The notes beneath the pieces are model-generated. The model was not told the DNA's origin. It did no database searches and was given only the letters and a program-made list of their open reading frames with translations. From the NCBI GenBank assembly GCA_045587065.1, contig JAZNBQ010000015.1:1-22380 (forward strand): DNA of 22,380 nt, given 5' to 3'. This DNA comes from SFWF01 sp045587065. Its GTDB lineage: Bacteria > Bacillota > Clostridia > Oscillospirales > Acutalibacteraceae. This document shows, piece by piece, positions 5,986 to 14,532 of the stretch (position 1 is its first letter; every line of letters starts with the position of its first letter). Both the position numbers and the translations under genes were made by a program.

Positions 5986-8220
5986 TTAAAATGTTAACTG
6001 AGTTTCTTCCTCGTTCTTTTTAAAGCTTCCTGCGGCAGGAAGATTCTTTGCTCTAAAGCGGTAGGGACTATCAAGCATTCCCTCTGTTACCACCTCTGCC
6101 GAGTAAATGCGTTGACCACGTTTTTGGTTCATTACCGCAATACCGCCGTTATCTTTGGTGGCCTTGGGAAGTATTAATGAGGTGTTAACCAAAAGCACTC
6201 TGCCGTTGGTTGATGTCAAGAAAATATCACAATCTTCTTTTATATAGAGTATTGTATGGAGATTATATTTATCGCAATATGCATTGATAAGCTTTTTACG
6301 GTTGGTTTTTGTGGCATAAGAAGAAAGAGGCACTTTAGCGATTCTTCCGTTGTCAAAAACAAACAAAACATAACCTAAATAGTCTTTAGTCTGAACCATA
6401 TATATGGCATTTTCGGCTTCGTCAAAGCCAAGTTTAGCAGGAATGTAATCGCCAAGTTGACTTGCCTTGCTGTCTCCAAACTCTGCTGTTTTAGACTTAT
6501 AAACCTGATGTTTATTACTAAAGAACAGAAGATCTACTGCGTTGGTGGACTCCTCTTGCTGTGTAAGAACGTCTCCGTCTTTCAGTTTTTGTTCTCCGCT
6601 CATACGAAGTGACTGAGGCGTTATCTTCTTAAAGTAGCCGTCGCGAGTAAAGAAAATAGTTACAGGCGAATTATCTACCTCTTCAACTACGTCATCACTG
6701 TCTGCGCCGCTATTTTCAATTATTACGGTTTTTCTGTCTTCGCCGTATTTTGCAATAACTGCTTCAAGCTCTTTTATGATGATGTTAAGCTGTTTACGAC
6801 GAGAAGAAAGAATGCTTTCCATATCTTCGATTTCTTTTTCAAGTTTTTCTATGTCTTCAAGTCTTTTTAGAATATACTCTATGTTTAAGTGACGCAATTT
6901 AATTTCCGCTACATATTCTGCCTGATTTTCATCAATGCCAAAACCAATCATAAGGTTGGGAACAACCTCTTTTTCTTCGGCCGTTTCTCTGACGATTTTG
7001 ATAGCCTTATCAATATCGAGAAGTATTTTAGAAAGACCTTTTAATAAATGAAGACGGTCTTTGGCTTTGGACAGGCTATGATAAACACGACGCTTAATAC
7101 ACTCGTTTCTGAATGCTACCCACTCGCTTATAATTTCCTTTATGCCCATTACCTTTGGAGAGCCTGCTATTAAGATATTAAAGTTGCAGGAAAACGAATC
7201 CTCTAAAGGTGTAGATTTATAAAGCTTTTTCATAAGCTTTTCTGGGTCGGTGCCACGTTTTAAATCAATAGTAATTTTAAGACCTTTAAGGTCTGTTTCG
7301 TCACGAATATCGTTAATTTCGGTTATCTTCTTTTGTTTTACAAGGTCAATAACCTTTTCTAAGATTGCCTCGGTTGTGGTTGTAGGCGGTATCTCGGTAA
7401 TATCGATACAATTGGCGGATTTATCGTATTTATAAGTTCCTCTTATTCTGAAGCTTCCTCTACCTGTTCTGTAGATTTCTTCTATTTCCTCGCGGTTATA
7501 AAGAAGTTGTCCACGAATTGGAAAATCAGGAGCTAAAAGAGTGTCTGCCACATTTATATCGTTATCTTTAATATATGCAATGGTTGTTTCGCATACTTCT
7601 TTTAAATTGAAGGGACAAATAGAACTTGCCATACCTACCGCAATACCTGTATTTGCGTTAACAAGAACAGATGGGAATGTTACAGGAAGGAGCAAAGGCT
7701 CTTTCATTGTGGCGTCGTAGTTGTCCACAAAATCTACCGTATCTTTATCTATATCGGCAAAAAGTTCCGCCGCAATAGGCGCAAGTTTTGCCTCTGTATA
7801 ACGAGATGCAGCATAAGCCATATCTCTTGAATATGCTTTACCAAAACTTCCCTTAGAAGCAACAAAGGGGTGTAAAAGTGCTTCGTAACCTTCAGACAGG
7901 CGCACCATGGTTTCATATATAGCGGCATCTCCGTGAGGGTTAAGCTGCATTGTTCTACCTACAATATTTGCAGATTTAATTGTACCGCCGTTTAAAAGCC
8001 CCATATTATACATTGTATAAAGGAGTTTTCTGTGAGATGGTTTAAATCCGTCAATCTCAGGTATTGCGCGAGAAACAATAACGCTCATGGCGTAAGGCAT
8101 ATAGTTGGTCTCTAAAGTTTCTGTTATAGGTTGCTCAACTATACTTCCTGCCCCTGCTATATATGCGTTGGGCTTTGGTGCTTCTACTGCCGCTTCTGTT
8201 TTCTTTTTTCTTGGAGCCAT
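5986..8220 (-). CDS. parC: type IIA DNA topoisomerase subunit A (ParC-like)
   Basis: This 744-residue protein is the DNA-breaking subunit of a type IIA topoisomerase. The winged-helix catalytic domain has the tyrosine in AASRYTEAKLAP (about residue 141) and the PHGDAAIYE quinolone-region motif (about 95-103). The tower, a coiled-coil exit gate (about 370-490) and a reduced C-terminal beta-propeller follow. No GyrA-box (QRRGGKG-type) is visible, so topoisomerase IV-like decatenation is more likely than gyrase supercoiling. I start at the ATG (8218-8220), 10 bases after GGAGG; an in-frame TTG at 8224-8226 is an alternative. The GGAGG lies 1 base past the stop of the parE-like gene, so the two are co-transcribed. 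Sequence around the active site is diverged from textbook GyrA/ParC. Confidence 0.87.
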   Translation of the reverse strand: MAPRKKKTEAAVEAPKPNAYIAGAGSIVEQPITETLETNYMPYAMSVIVSRAIPEIDGFKPSHRKLLYTMYNMGLLNGGTIKSANIVGRTMQLNPHGDAAIYETMVRLSEGYEALLHPFVASKGSFGKAYSRDMAYAASRYTEAKLAPIAAELFADIDKDTVDFVDNYDATMKEPLLLPVTFPSVLVNANTGIAVGMASSICPFNLKEVCETTIAYIKDNDINVADTLLAPDFPIRGQLLYNREEIEEIYRTGRGSFRIRGTYKYDKSANCIDITEIPPTTTTEAILEKVIDLVKQKKITEINDIRDETDLKGLKITIDLKRGTDPEKLMKKLYKSTPLEDSFSCNFNILIAGSPKVMGIKEIISEWVAFRNECIKRRVYHSLSKAKDRLHLLKGLSKILLDIDKAIKIVRETAEEKEVVPNLMIGFGIDENQAEYVAEIKLRHLNIEYILKRLEDIEKLEKEIEDMESILSSRRKQLNIIIKELEAVIAKYGEDRKTVIIENSGADSDDVVEEVDNSPVTIFFTRDGYFKKITPQSLRMSGEQKLKDGDVLTQQEESTNAVDLLFFSNKHQVYKSKTAEFGDSKASQLGDYIPAKLGFDEAENAIYMVQTKDYLGYVLFVFDNGRIAKVPLSSYATKTNRKKLINAYCDKYNLHTILYIKEDCDIFLTSTNGRVLLVNTSLILPKATKDNGGIAVMNQKRGQRIYSAEVVTEGMLDSPYRFRAKNLPAAGSFKKNEEETQLTF

Positions 8221-8236
8221 TAACAAACTTCCTCCA

Positions 8237-10219
8237 TTAGCTTAAATCAATATCATCAATATAGATGTAGCCGTTATCTGCTATAAATTCTTTTCTGCCC
8301 TGAAGATTATCGCCAAGAAGCAAATCAAACATCTGGGCAGTTCTTTCGGCATCTTCCGGAAGGACTCTGACAAGTCTTCTGGTTTCTGGGTTCATAGTAG
8401 TCAGGTTCATCATATCCGGTTGGTTTTCACCAAGACCTTTTGAACGCTGCAAGGTATACTTTTGACCCTTAATCATTTCAAGAATTTCCATCTTTTCTTT
8501 TTCGTCATAAGCAAAGTATGGTTTTTCTTTGGTGTTAATCTCGTAAAGAGGTGTTTCAGCTATATAAACCTTGCCCTCGTTAATTAAGGTGGGCATAAGT
8601 CTATATATCATTGTTAAAATAAGGGTTCTGATTTGGAAACCGTCTACGTCGGCATCGGTACAGATAATAACCTTATTCCAACGAAGATTATCAATATCAA
8701 AGGTCGAAAGGTCTTTGTTAGCCTTGGATTTTACCTCTACGCCGCAACCGAGCACTTTTATAAGGTCGGTAATAATATCGCTTTTAAACACACGGTCGTA
8801 CTCTGCTTTAAGACAGTTTAAAATTTTACCTCTTACCGGTATTATTGCCTGGAACTGAGAGTCTCTGGCCAGTTTACAAGAACCTAGAGCCGAGTCACCC
8901 TCTACTATAAAGAGTTCTCTCTCGTTAACGTCACGGCTACGGCAATCTACAAACTTTTGTACTCTGTTTGCCATATCGTTAGAGGACTGTAGAGTTTTCT
9001 TAATGTTTACTCTTTCCCTCTCGCTCTTTTCACGACTGCGCTTATTTATAAGAACCTGGTCGATAATCTTATCTGCTTCTGCCTTGTTTTCTATAAAGTA
9101 GATTTCAAGCTGGTGGCGAAGAAAATCGGTCATTGCTTCCTGTATAAAGCGGTTTGTTATTGCCTTTTTGGTCTGATTCTCATACGATGTTTGGGTAGAG
9201 AAGGAAGAAATCACCAAAACAAGACACTCTTCTATATCGGAAAAGGTTACTCTGCTTTCGTTTTTATTGTATTTATTTTGTTGCTTTATATAAGAGTCGA
9301 TTTGTGACACGAAGGCGCTTCTTACTGCCTTTTCAGGCGCTCCGCCATATTCAAGCCAGGAAGAGTTATGATAGTACTCTTTAAGGCGGTGTTTATTAGA
9401 GAAACACAAACAGGAATTGATTTTAACCCTATATTCAGGCTTGTCCTCTCTGTCTTTACCCTTTCTTTCGGTAGACCAACTTTGAACAGAGGAAAAGGCT
9501 TCTTCCCCTACCACGTCGTTAACGTAATCTTTAATACCATTTTCAAAGGAAAATTCTTTTTCTATAAATTTGTTTCCTTGTTGCTCTCGGAAAATAAAAA
9601 GAAGTCCATCGTTAACTATTGCCTGACGCTTAATAATATCGATAAAATATTCGCTGGGTATATTAATATCGGTAAATACCTCAAGGTCTGGCTTCCAACG
9701 GGTTTTAGTACCTGTATCTTTCCCTGTATATACCTCTTTTTTTAGGCCGCCTACGTTATAGCCTTTTTCAAAATGAAGGTTATATTTGTAACCATCACGC
9801 TTAATCTCAATGTCCATATATTCTGAGGAATATTGTGTAGAGCACAGACCTAATCCGTTAAGACCTACAGAGAACTCATAGTTGCCGCCGTTATTGGTAT
9901 CGTATTTACCGCCTGCATAAAGTTCGCAGTAAAGAAGTTCCCAGTTAAAGCACTGTTCTTTATTATTAAAGTCAACAGGGGCGCCACGACCAAAGTCCTG
10001 CACCTCAATTGAACCGTCACTAAATTTTGTTATTATTATTTTCTTGCCGTAGCCTTCTCTTGCTTCGTCAATAGAATTGGAAATAATTTCAAAAACAGAA
10101 TGTTCACAACCATCAAGTCCGTCGGAGCCAAAAATAACTCCCGGTCTTTTTCTTACTCGGTCAGGACCCTCTAATTTTTTTATACTGTCATTTCCGTAAT
10201 CTTTTATTGTTTTTGACAC
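8237..10219 (-). CDS. parE: type IIA DNA topoisomerase subunit B (ParE-like)
   Basis: This 660-residue ATPase subunit partners the ParC-like protein. The GHKL ATP site has EIISNSIDEA (44-53), DFGRGAPV (75-82, where most relatives have DNGRGIPV), the LYAGGKYD segment (100-107) and GLNGLGLCSTQ (119-129, commonly GLHGVGA). The QTK loop is at 349-351. The TOPRIM domain is intact: E440 in VEGDSALGS, PVRGKIL (461-467) and DADVDG (522-527, the metal-binding aspartates). QRSKGLGE (591-598) closes the domain. The length fits ParE or short GyrB. Translation probably starts at GTG 10217-10219, with GGAG 11 bases upstream. Its promoter is at 10256-10285. Absence of a GyrA-box in the partner argues for ParE, but the family is diverged enough that the symbol is provisional. 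Confidence 0.87.
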   Translation of the reverse strand: MSKTIKDYGNDSIKKLEGPDRVRKRPGVIFGSDGLDGCEHSVFEIISNSIDEAREGYGKKIIITKFSDGSIEVQDFGRGAPVDFNNKEQCFNWELLYCELYAGGKYDTNNGGNYEFSVGLNGLGLCSTQYSSEYMDIEIKRDGYKYNLHFEKGYNVGGLKKEVYTGKDTGTKTRWKPDLEVFTDINIPSEYFIDIIKRQAIVNDGLLFIFREQQGNKFIEKEFSFENGIKDYVNDVVGEEAFSSVQSWSTERKGKDREDKPEYRVKINSCLCFSNKHRLKEYYHNSSWLEYGGAPEKAVRSAFVSQIDSYIKQQNKYNKNESRVTFSDIEECLVLVISSFSTQTSYENQTKKAITNRFIQEAMTDFLRHQLEIYFIENKAEADKIIDQVLINKRSREKSERERVNIKKTLQSSNDMANRVQKFVDCRSRDVNERELFIVEGDSALGSCKLARDSQFQAIIPVRGKILNCLKAEYDRVFKSDIITDLIKVLGCGVEVKSKANKDLSTFDIDNLRWNKVIICTDADVDGFQIRTLILTMIYRLMPTLINEGKVYIAETPLYEINTKEKPYFAYDEKEKMEILEMIKGQKYTLQRSKGLGENQPDMMNLTTMNPETRRLVRVLPEDAERTAQMFDLLLGDNLQGRKEFIADNGYIYIDDIDLS

Positions 10220-10255
10220 CTTTTAAGTCTCCTCTGTCAAAAGATTGTTACTTTC

Positions 10256-10285
10256 ATTATACACTATATCTTGTGTTTTAGTCAA
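10256..10285 (-). promoter_or_regulatory. sigma-A promoter of the parE-parC pair
   Basis: Minus-strand TTGACT (10280-10285), an 18-nt spacer and a perfect TATAAT (10256-10261) lie about 36 bases upstream of the parE-like start. The promoter is below the terminator of the ABC operon (10320-10351), so the topoisomerase genes form their own unit. Confidence 0.8.
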
Positions 10286-10319
10286 GAAATTCTATAATTA
10301 GCGTCAAGGGATAAAAAAC

Positions 10320-10351
10320 AAAAAACTTTCGGATTTCTCCGAAAGTTTTTT
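10320..10351. terminator. terminator of the seven-gene ABC operon
   Basis: AAAAAACTTTCGG (10320-10332) and CCGAAAGTTTTTT (10339-10351) form a perfect 13-bp stem with a 6-nt loop, with T-runs at the 3' edge on either strand. It starts 18 bases after the stop of the last permease gene and closes the operon. Confidence 0.88.
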
Positions 10352-10369
10352 AATGTTTAATATTCTTTT

Positions 10370-11356
10370 TTAGCCTGTAATACCTACACGGTCAATACTT
10401 TCAATAAACCAACGCTGAACTATCATATATACAACTAGCATTGGCGCAATAAAGAGTATACAAGCAGCGTTTTTAATACCTGCGGTACTACGGTCAACAC
10501 TGGTATCTACCAAAATAACAGAAATGTTTGCTACGAAATATTTCATCTGATATGAAAGCGGCATTTTATTTGACAGAAGCATCGTGGTATTAATGGTTTC
10601 ATTCCAATGCCAAATAAGAGAGAACACTGTAACTGTAAGAATTACAACGCCTGAAGAAGGAATTGCGATGGAGATAAAGGTTCTAAGTGGGTTAGCACCA
10701 TCAACCCATGCTGCCTCCTCCAACTCTTTTGGTAAGCCTTTGAAGAACTGAATGTAGATATAGATAAGTATACCAGAGCGAACGCCTGCGCCAAATAAAG
10801 CAGGTAAATACATTGCCCAAACCGTATCAAGAATACTTGGTCTTAAATCTATGCCTGTTAGTTTATTGAAAAGTCCTAAAATACCAAGAAAATCAAAATG
10901 AGCGTAGCTTACCATTCTTGGAACTACAACCAAAATGTCTGGAATAAGAATTGTCAGGAACAAAACTACAGTAAGAATGTTTTTACCCTTGAAATTGAAA
11001 CGAGCAAAACCATAAGCTGCAATAGCACAGGTAGCAATTTGAATAACTGCAGGTACCATTGCGTACACAAGGGTTGTAACCAAGGACTTGCCATAGTCTA
11101 AAACAGCCCAAGCATAACCAAAGTTTTCTTTGGCTTCAAAATCTGTAGGTATCCATATACGTACAGAAGAACGCATAGACTCCAAACTCTGAATAGAGGT
11201 TGAAATCATAGAAATAAGTGGATACACTACTAAAAATCCAACCGAAATAAGCACCAAATATCTGAAAATAGCGTAGAGAACGTTGGAGCCCTTTTGACCG
11301 TATGATTTATATTTAAGCATTTTTTCTTCGGTAAATTTCTCTTTAATATTTATCAT
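10370..11356 (-). CDS. carbohydrate ABC transporter permease, MalG type (pair 2)
   Basis: This protein of about 328 residues belongs to the binding-protein-dependent permease family (CUT1, MalG/UgpE side), with about six membrane helices. The cytoplasmic EAA loop reads LEEAAWVDGANPLRTF and ends in AIP, the surface that docks onto the ATPase. By family it forms half of a translocation channel with the MalF-type gene next to it (11376-12287). The extracytoplasmic stretch before the EAA loop is longer than in pair 1, with an inserted LFNKLTGIDLRPSILDT region. I use the ATG at 11354-11356; an in-frame TTG at 11360-11362 is closer to the G-rich ribosome site and is a fair alternative. It is the last gene of the operon. 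No ATPase gene follows. The substrate is not readable, though the operon suggests sugars. Confidence 0.87.
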   Translation of the reverse strand: MINIKEKFTEEKMLKYKSYGQKGSNVLYAIFRYLVLISVGFLVVYPLISMISTSIQSLESMRSSVRIWIPTDFEAKENFGYAWAVLDYGKSLVTTLVYAMVPAVIQIATCAIAAYGFARFNFKGKNILTVVLFLTILIPDILVVVPRMVSYAHFDFLGILGLFNKLTGIDLRPSILDTVWAMYLPALFGAGVRSGILIYIYIQFFKGLPKELEEAAWVDGANPLRTFISIAIPSSGVVILTVTVFSLIWHWNETINTTMLLSNKMPLSYQMKYFVANISVILVDTSVDRSTAGIKNAACILFIAPMLVVYMIVQRWFIESIDRVGITG

Positions 11357-11375
11357 TATCAATTAAGCCCCCCTT

Positions 11376-12287
11376 CTATTCCCAACGTCTTAACAAGAAA
11401 CGATTATACAGGAACAAGAATGCCCCGATAAAGATACTTGCTGCTGCGAAATACAGAAGTATTGAAGCAGATGTTCTATCGTAAACACCTGCGCCCATTT
11501 CTGTAATTGAATATTGTACTGCAATATTAGTACGGCTTTCTACAACAAGCTCAATCATTGTATACATTGCAACAAGAAGCGTTACACGACCAAGGCTTGG
11601 AAAGGTAACAAACCAGAATTCTTCCCATTTTGTTGCACCTTCTACTTTAGAAACCTCATAAAGTTGACTGGGAACAGACTGAAGGCCTGCAATAAAGAGA
11701 ACTATCTGTACACCACAACTCCAAATAAGGTCAAAAATTCTTCCTATAGTATCGGTAATGAATTTACCTATTTCTCCGCTAAGACCTAAAAGATTTGTGA
11801 TTTCCTGTGGGTTAATCATATTAGCCGAGAAGGATTCAGTTACACCCACGGCAACTCCGCTTCCACTGGCAATATCTTCAGCACCAAATATAAGGCTCAT
11901 AACTTCGCCGGATGCGATAATTACTGGTGCAAAATAAAGCGCACGGAAAAGAAGGCGACCAGTAAATTTTTGGTTAAGAATAATTGCTAAAAACATACTT
12001 AAAAATACTATAATTGGAAGCGAATATAAGAATGTTAATATACCATTCCTCATAACACTTGAGAAATAAGGGTGCTTGTTTAAAAGGTAGTCATAATGCT
12101 CGAAGCCAACAAAGGTTACCTTCATTTCACCTACTGTAATCTCAATAGTGGAGAAAGAGAAGATAACTGTCTGAATGAAGGGAATTGCGAAGAATAGTAG
12201 TACGCCGATAACCCAAGGAAGAGTGAAAATTTTGCCGTAAGTACTCTTAAGCTGTTCAATTCCTCTGTTTCTTTTTACTCTTTTCAT
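11376..12287 (-). CDS. sugar ABC transporter permease, MalF type (pair 2)
   Basis: This 303-residue CUT1 permease (MalF/UgpA side) has about six membrane helices. The N-terminal helix (about 24-44) is followed by the typical FVGFEHYDYLL segment. The EAA loop is degenerate: YEVSKVEGATKWEEFW ending in FP, where relatives, including the pair 1 protein, have EAA-like and LP. The loop after residue 130 is Ser/Gly-rich and somewhat enlarged. Its ATG overlaps the TGA of the DUF5696-type gene (ATGA, 4 bases), so translation is probably coupled. A G-rich site (GGGGGG, 7 bases upstream) serves it. It should form the channel with the MalG-type protein encoded 19 bases downstream. Confidence 0.88.
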   Translation of the reverse strand: MKRVKRNRGIEQLKSTYGKIFTLPWVIGVLLFFAIPFIQTVIFSFSTIEITVGEMKVTFVGFEHYDYLLNKHPYFSSVMRNGILTFLYSLPIIVFLSMFLAIILNQKFTGRLLFRALYFAPVIIASGEVMSLIFGAEDIASGSGVAVGVTESFSANMINPQEITNLLGLSGEIGKFITDTIGRIFDLIWSCGVQIVLFIAGLQSVPSQLYEVSKVEGATKWEEFWFVTFPSLGRVTLLVAMYTMIELVVESRTNIAVQYSITEMGAGVYDRTSASILLYFAAASIFIGAFLFLYNRFLLRRWE

Positions 12288-14521
12288 TTCGCAGCCCCCC
12301 TTACAATAAAGCCTTCTGCCGCAACCTTTCCTGCATCGGTTGTAACAGCTGTTTTATTATAATTAACAATAACGCTAACGCCATTACTAAACACAGTTTC
12401 TCTTACACCATCAGCAAGAATGTTATGAGATGAAATTTTTGCTCCGGCAATTTCTTTATAATAATCGGAAAGTTCATTCTGATTATTGATTATAGTGTCT
12501 TTTATATCAGCATACTTGCTGTTGTAGAATATTGGAGAATAACAGGTAAGAAGAGAGTTTTCCCAGTTATTTATTACTGTGTAGTTTAAACCGCAACCTG
12601 CCTCAACAGACTGAAGTAATGCTCTTCTTGGACTTGGAGCAAGGTTAACGCTTTCACCTGCAAGGCCAACATAACCTTTAAATACCATTGAATAAAAAGG
12701 TATGTCCTCAGAGAAAATGTTTGCCTTACTGGAGTTTAAAGGTGCATTAATAATCAGGTTTGACGCTAGTGCTGCTACAAGATTAGAATCACTTGTCATA
12801 ACCTTTTTGCCGCTGTCTTTTATTATTTTATAAGCATCAGAAACGCGGTCTCCATAATAGCCTTTTGCATAATAATCTGAAGATGTATCATCTGAGAAAT
12901 CTGAATATGAAATGCTTGATAGAGAACCAAGTGATAGACCATCTAAAGCCCATTTCGAAGTTTTGTTCACAACCTGTTTAGATGCATACGCAAACTTAGC
13001 AGGTGTTAAAAGATGGTAAGCGGTTGACTTTTCATATTCATTGGTTGCAATATTGTAGTCATATGCAAGAACGTTAACGTCACCCGCATTGAATGCTCCA
13101 TCTCTGAAGGTCTTAAAGTCTTTGGTAGAACTGCTGAATTTATTTATTTCAAAATCGAAATAAAGTCCTGCAGACTTACTCTTACATAGCTCACTGAGTT
13201 TTGCAAGGTCTGTAGTATTTCCTAAAGACTCGGCAATGCTGAATCCACCGCCTACAGTACTGATATCTATACCGGAGTTGGTAAAGCCTTTAAGGTTAAC
13301 AGATGGTTTTGCGTTTGTACTTGTAGAGATTTCATCTACTATGTTATATGCATCCTTTAAAGTAGTGGCAGCAAATACCTCTGTATATGGAACACCTAAA
13401 AAGCTCTTTGGCACAAGCTCACCACCAACTAAGGTGAGATTTAGGTTTGTATCATCTGTTAAAGCTGGCATTAACCCTTTTTCGATTAAGTGCTTTTTAT
13501 AGGTTTCTGCCATTCCTGTGTAATTTGCTTTTTCATCCACTAATGGATAATATTTTATAGAAATTGGAGAGGAGAGCATATACTGTGAGTAAACGTCTTT
13601 TGCAACGTCTGAACCGGTTTTGCCAGTAAATATGAAGTAAGACCTTAACACAAAGTTTGCATATACTGCTGAATGTTTGAATGCCGTAGAGCCTACAACT
13701 GTTTCAATAGTAGAGGACTCTTCCCCTTCTTCTATAATACCGCAAATTGCTGTGGTAACGTCACTCTTTGCACCAAACACAGGTAGTCGTACTTCTTGGC
13801 CCTTTTTGATGTCGGTGGTCTCCTTAACAGAAAGATCATCACCGTAAATTGACGAAGCATACTTAATACCCTGTAGAGAAATATCTCTAGGTTCAATTAA
13901 TGCACCTGAGCCTGAAGGGAAGAAAAGATATGAGTCTTCAGAATTATTCTTAGCAGAGCATAAGAAAGGTGCTATAGAGATAGAAATTATACGGCTCTTG
14001 TTTTCTTGAATTTTTGTAGGGTCAATTTTAATCTGAACTGAATCATTGAGTAAAATAAACTCAACAGGAATCATAAACTTACCGTCGTCAAAATAATACT
14101 CAACGATAAAGCCGTTGTCTGTGCCTGACGCTCTTACTCTTCCCCCTGTTACTGAAGAGGTATAGCAAGGAGCAACAGAATAGTTGGAAGACTGTCCGTC
14201 AATATAGCCTACAACAAGCATTGACTCAACCTGAATATGATTTGTAACAGGCATACCAAACTCGTCTAATGCATCACCTTCTACAGGAGGAGTAGAACGC
14301 CACTCCTTGCCTGTTTTAAGGTCGGTAAGAATAATGCCGTAGTTTCTTTCATCAAGTTCTAATTTATAATTTTCGTTTTGAGCAATAAGAGGGCTTGTAG
14401 GTGCCTGAGATGAAATATCTTCATCAAATGCGATGCTTAGCAAATTAGAATTTGCTCCGCAACCTGCCAAAGACAATATAAGCACAAAACTTAGTATTAC
14501 ATATAATACCTTTTTAAGCAA
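12284..14521 (-). CDS. DUF5696-type surface lipoprotein, possible glycosidase-like
   Basis: This 745-residue protein has a lipoprotein signal: a hydrophobic stretch (5-18) and the lipobox LAGC with Cys21, so it should be membrane-anchored on the outside. Residues about 50-330 are beta-rich and resemble the beta-sandwich that precedes the barrel in several glycoside hydrolase families. Residues about 330-660 alternate strands and helices like a TIM barrel, with acidic residues at strand ends: D456 and E458 in GLYFDFE, D527 in WALDGLS, D578 in MTSDSN. I recognise the overall type as DUF5696 from memory; the enzyme idea is inference and no reaction is known to me. Translation starts at TTG with a strong AGGAGG site 7 bases upstream. 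It sits between the YIP1-type gene and permease pair 2, overlapping the latter. Confidence 0.72.
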   Translation of the reverse strand: MLKKVLYVILSFVLILSLAGCGANSNLLSIAFDEDISSQAPTSPLIAQNENYKLELDERNYGIILTDLKTGKEWRSTPPVEGDALDEFGMPVTNHIQVESMLVVGYIDGQSSNYSVAPCYTSSVTGGRVRASGTDNGFIVEYYFDDGKFMIPVEFILLNDSVQIKIDPTKIQENKSRIISISIAPFLCSAKNNSEDSYLFFPSGSGALIEPRDISLQGIKYASSIYGDDLSVKETTDIKKGQEVRLPVFGAKSDVTTAICGIIEEGEESSTIETVVGSTAFKHSAVYANFVLRSYFIFTGKTGSDVAKDVYSQYMLSSPISIKYYPLVDEKANYTGMAETYKKHLIEKGLMPALTDDTNLNLTLVGGELVPKSFLGVPYTEVFAATTLKDAYNIVDEISTSTNAKPSVNLKGFTNSGIDISTVGGGFSIAESLGNTTDLAKLSELCKSKSAGLYFDFEINKFSSSTKDFKTFRDGAFNAGDVNVLAYDYNIATNEYEKSTAYHLLTPAKFAYASKQVVNKTSKWALDGLSLGSLSSISYSDFSDDTSSDYYAKGYYGDRVSDAYKIIKDSGKKVMTSDSNLVAALASNLIINAPLNSSKANIFSEDIPFYSMVFKGYVGLAGESVNLAPSPRRALLQSVEAGCGLNYTVINNWENSLLTCYSPIFYNSKYADIKDTIINNQNELSDYYKEIAGAKISSHNILADGVRETVFSNGVSVIVNYNKTAVTTDAGKVAAEGFIVRGAAK

Positions 14522-14532
14522 TTTGGCACCTC

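Noticed and set aside
5986..10219. Calling the topoisomerase pair gyrA/gyrB
   Set aside because: No GyrA-box is visible in the A subunit, and the acidic residue of the quinolone region is Glu as in ParC. The parC/parE-like label is preferred, with caution.
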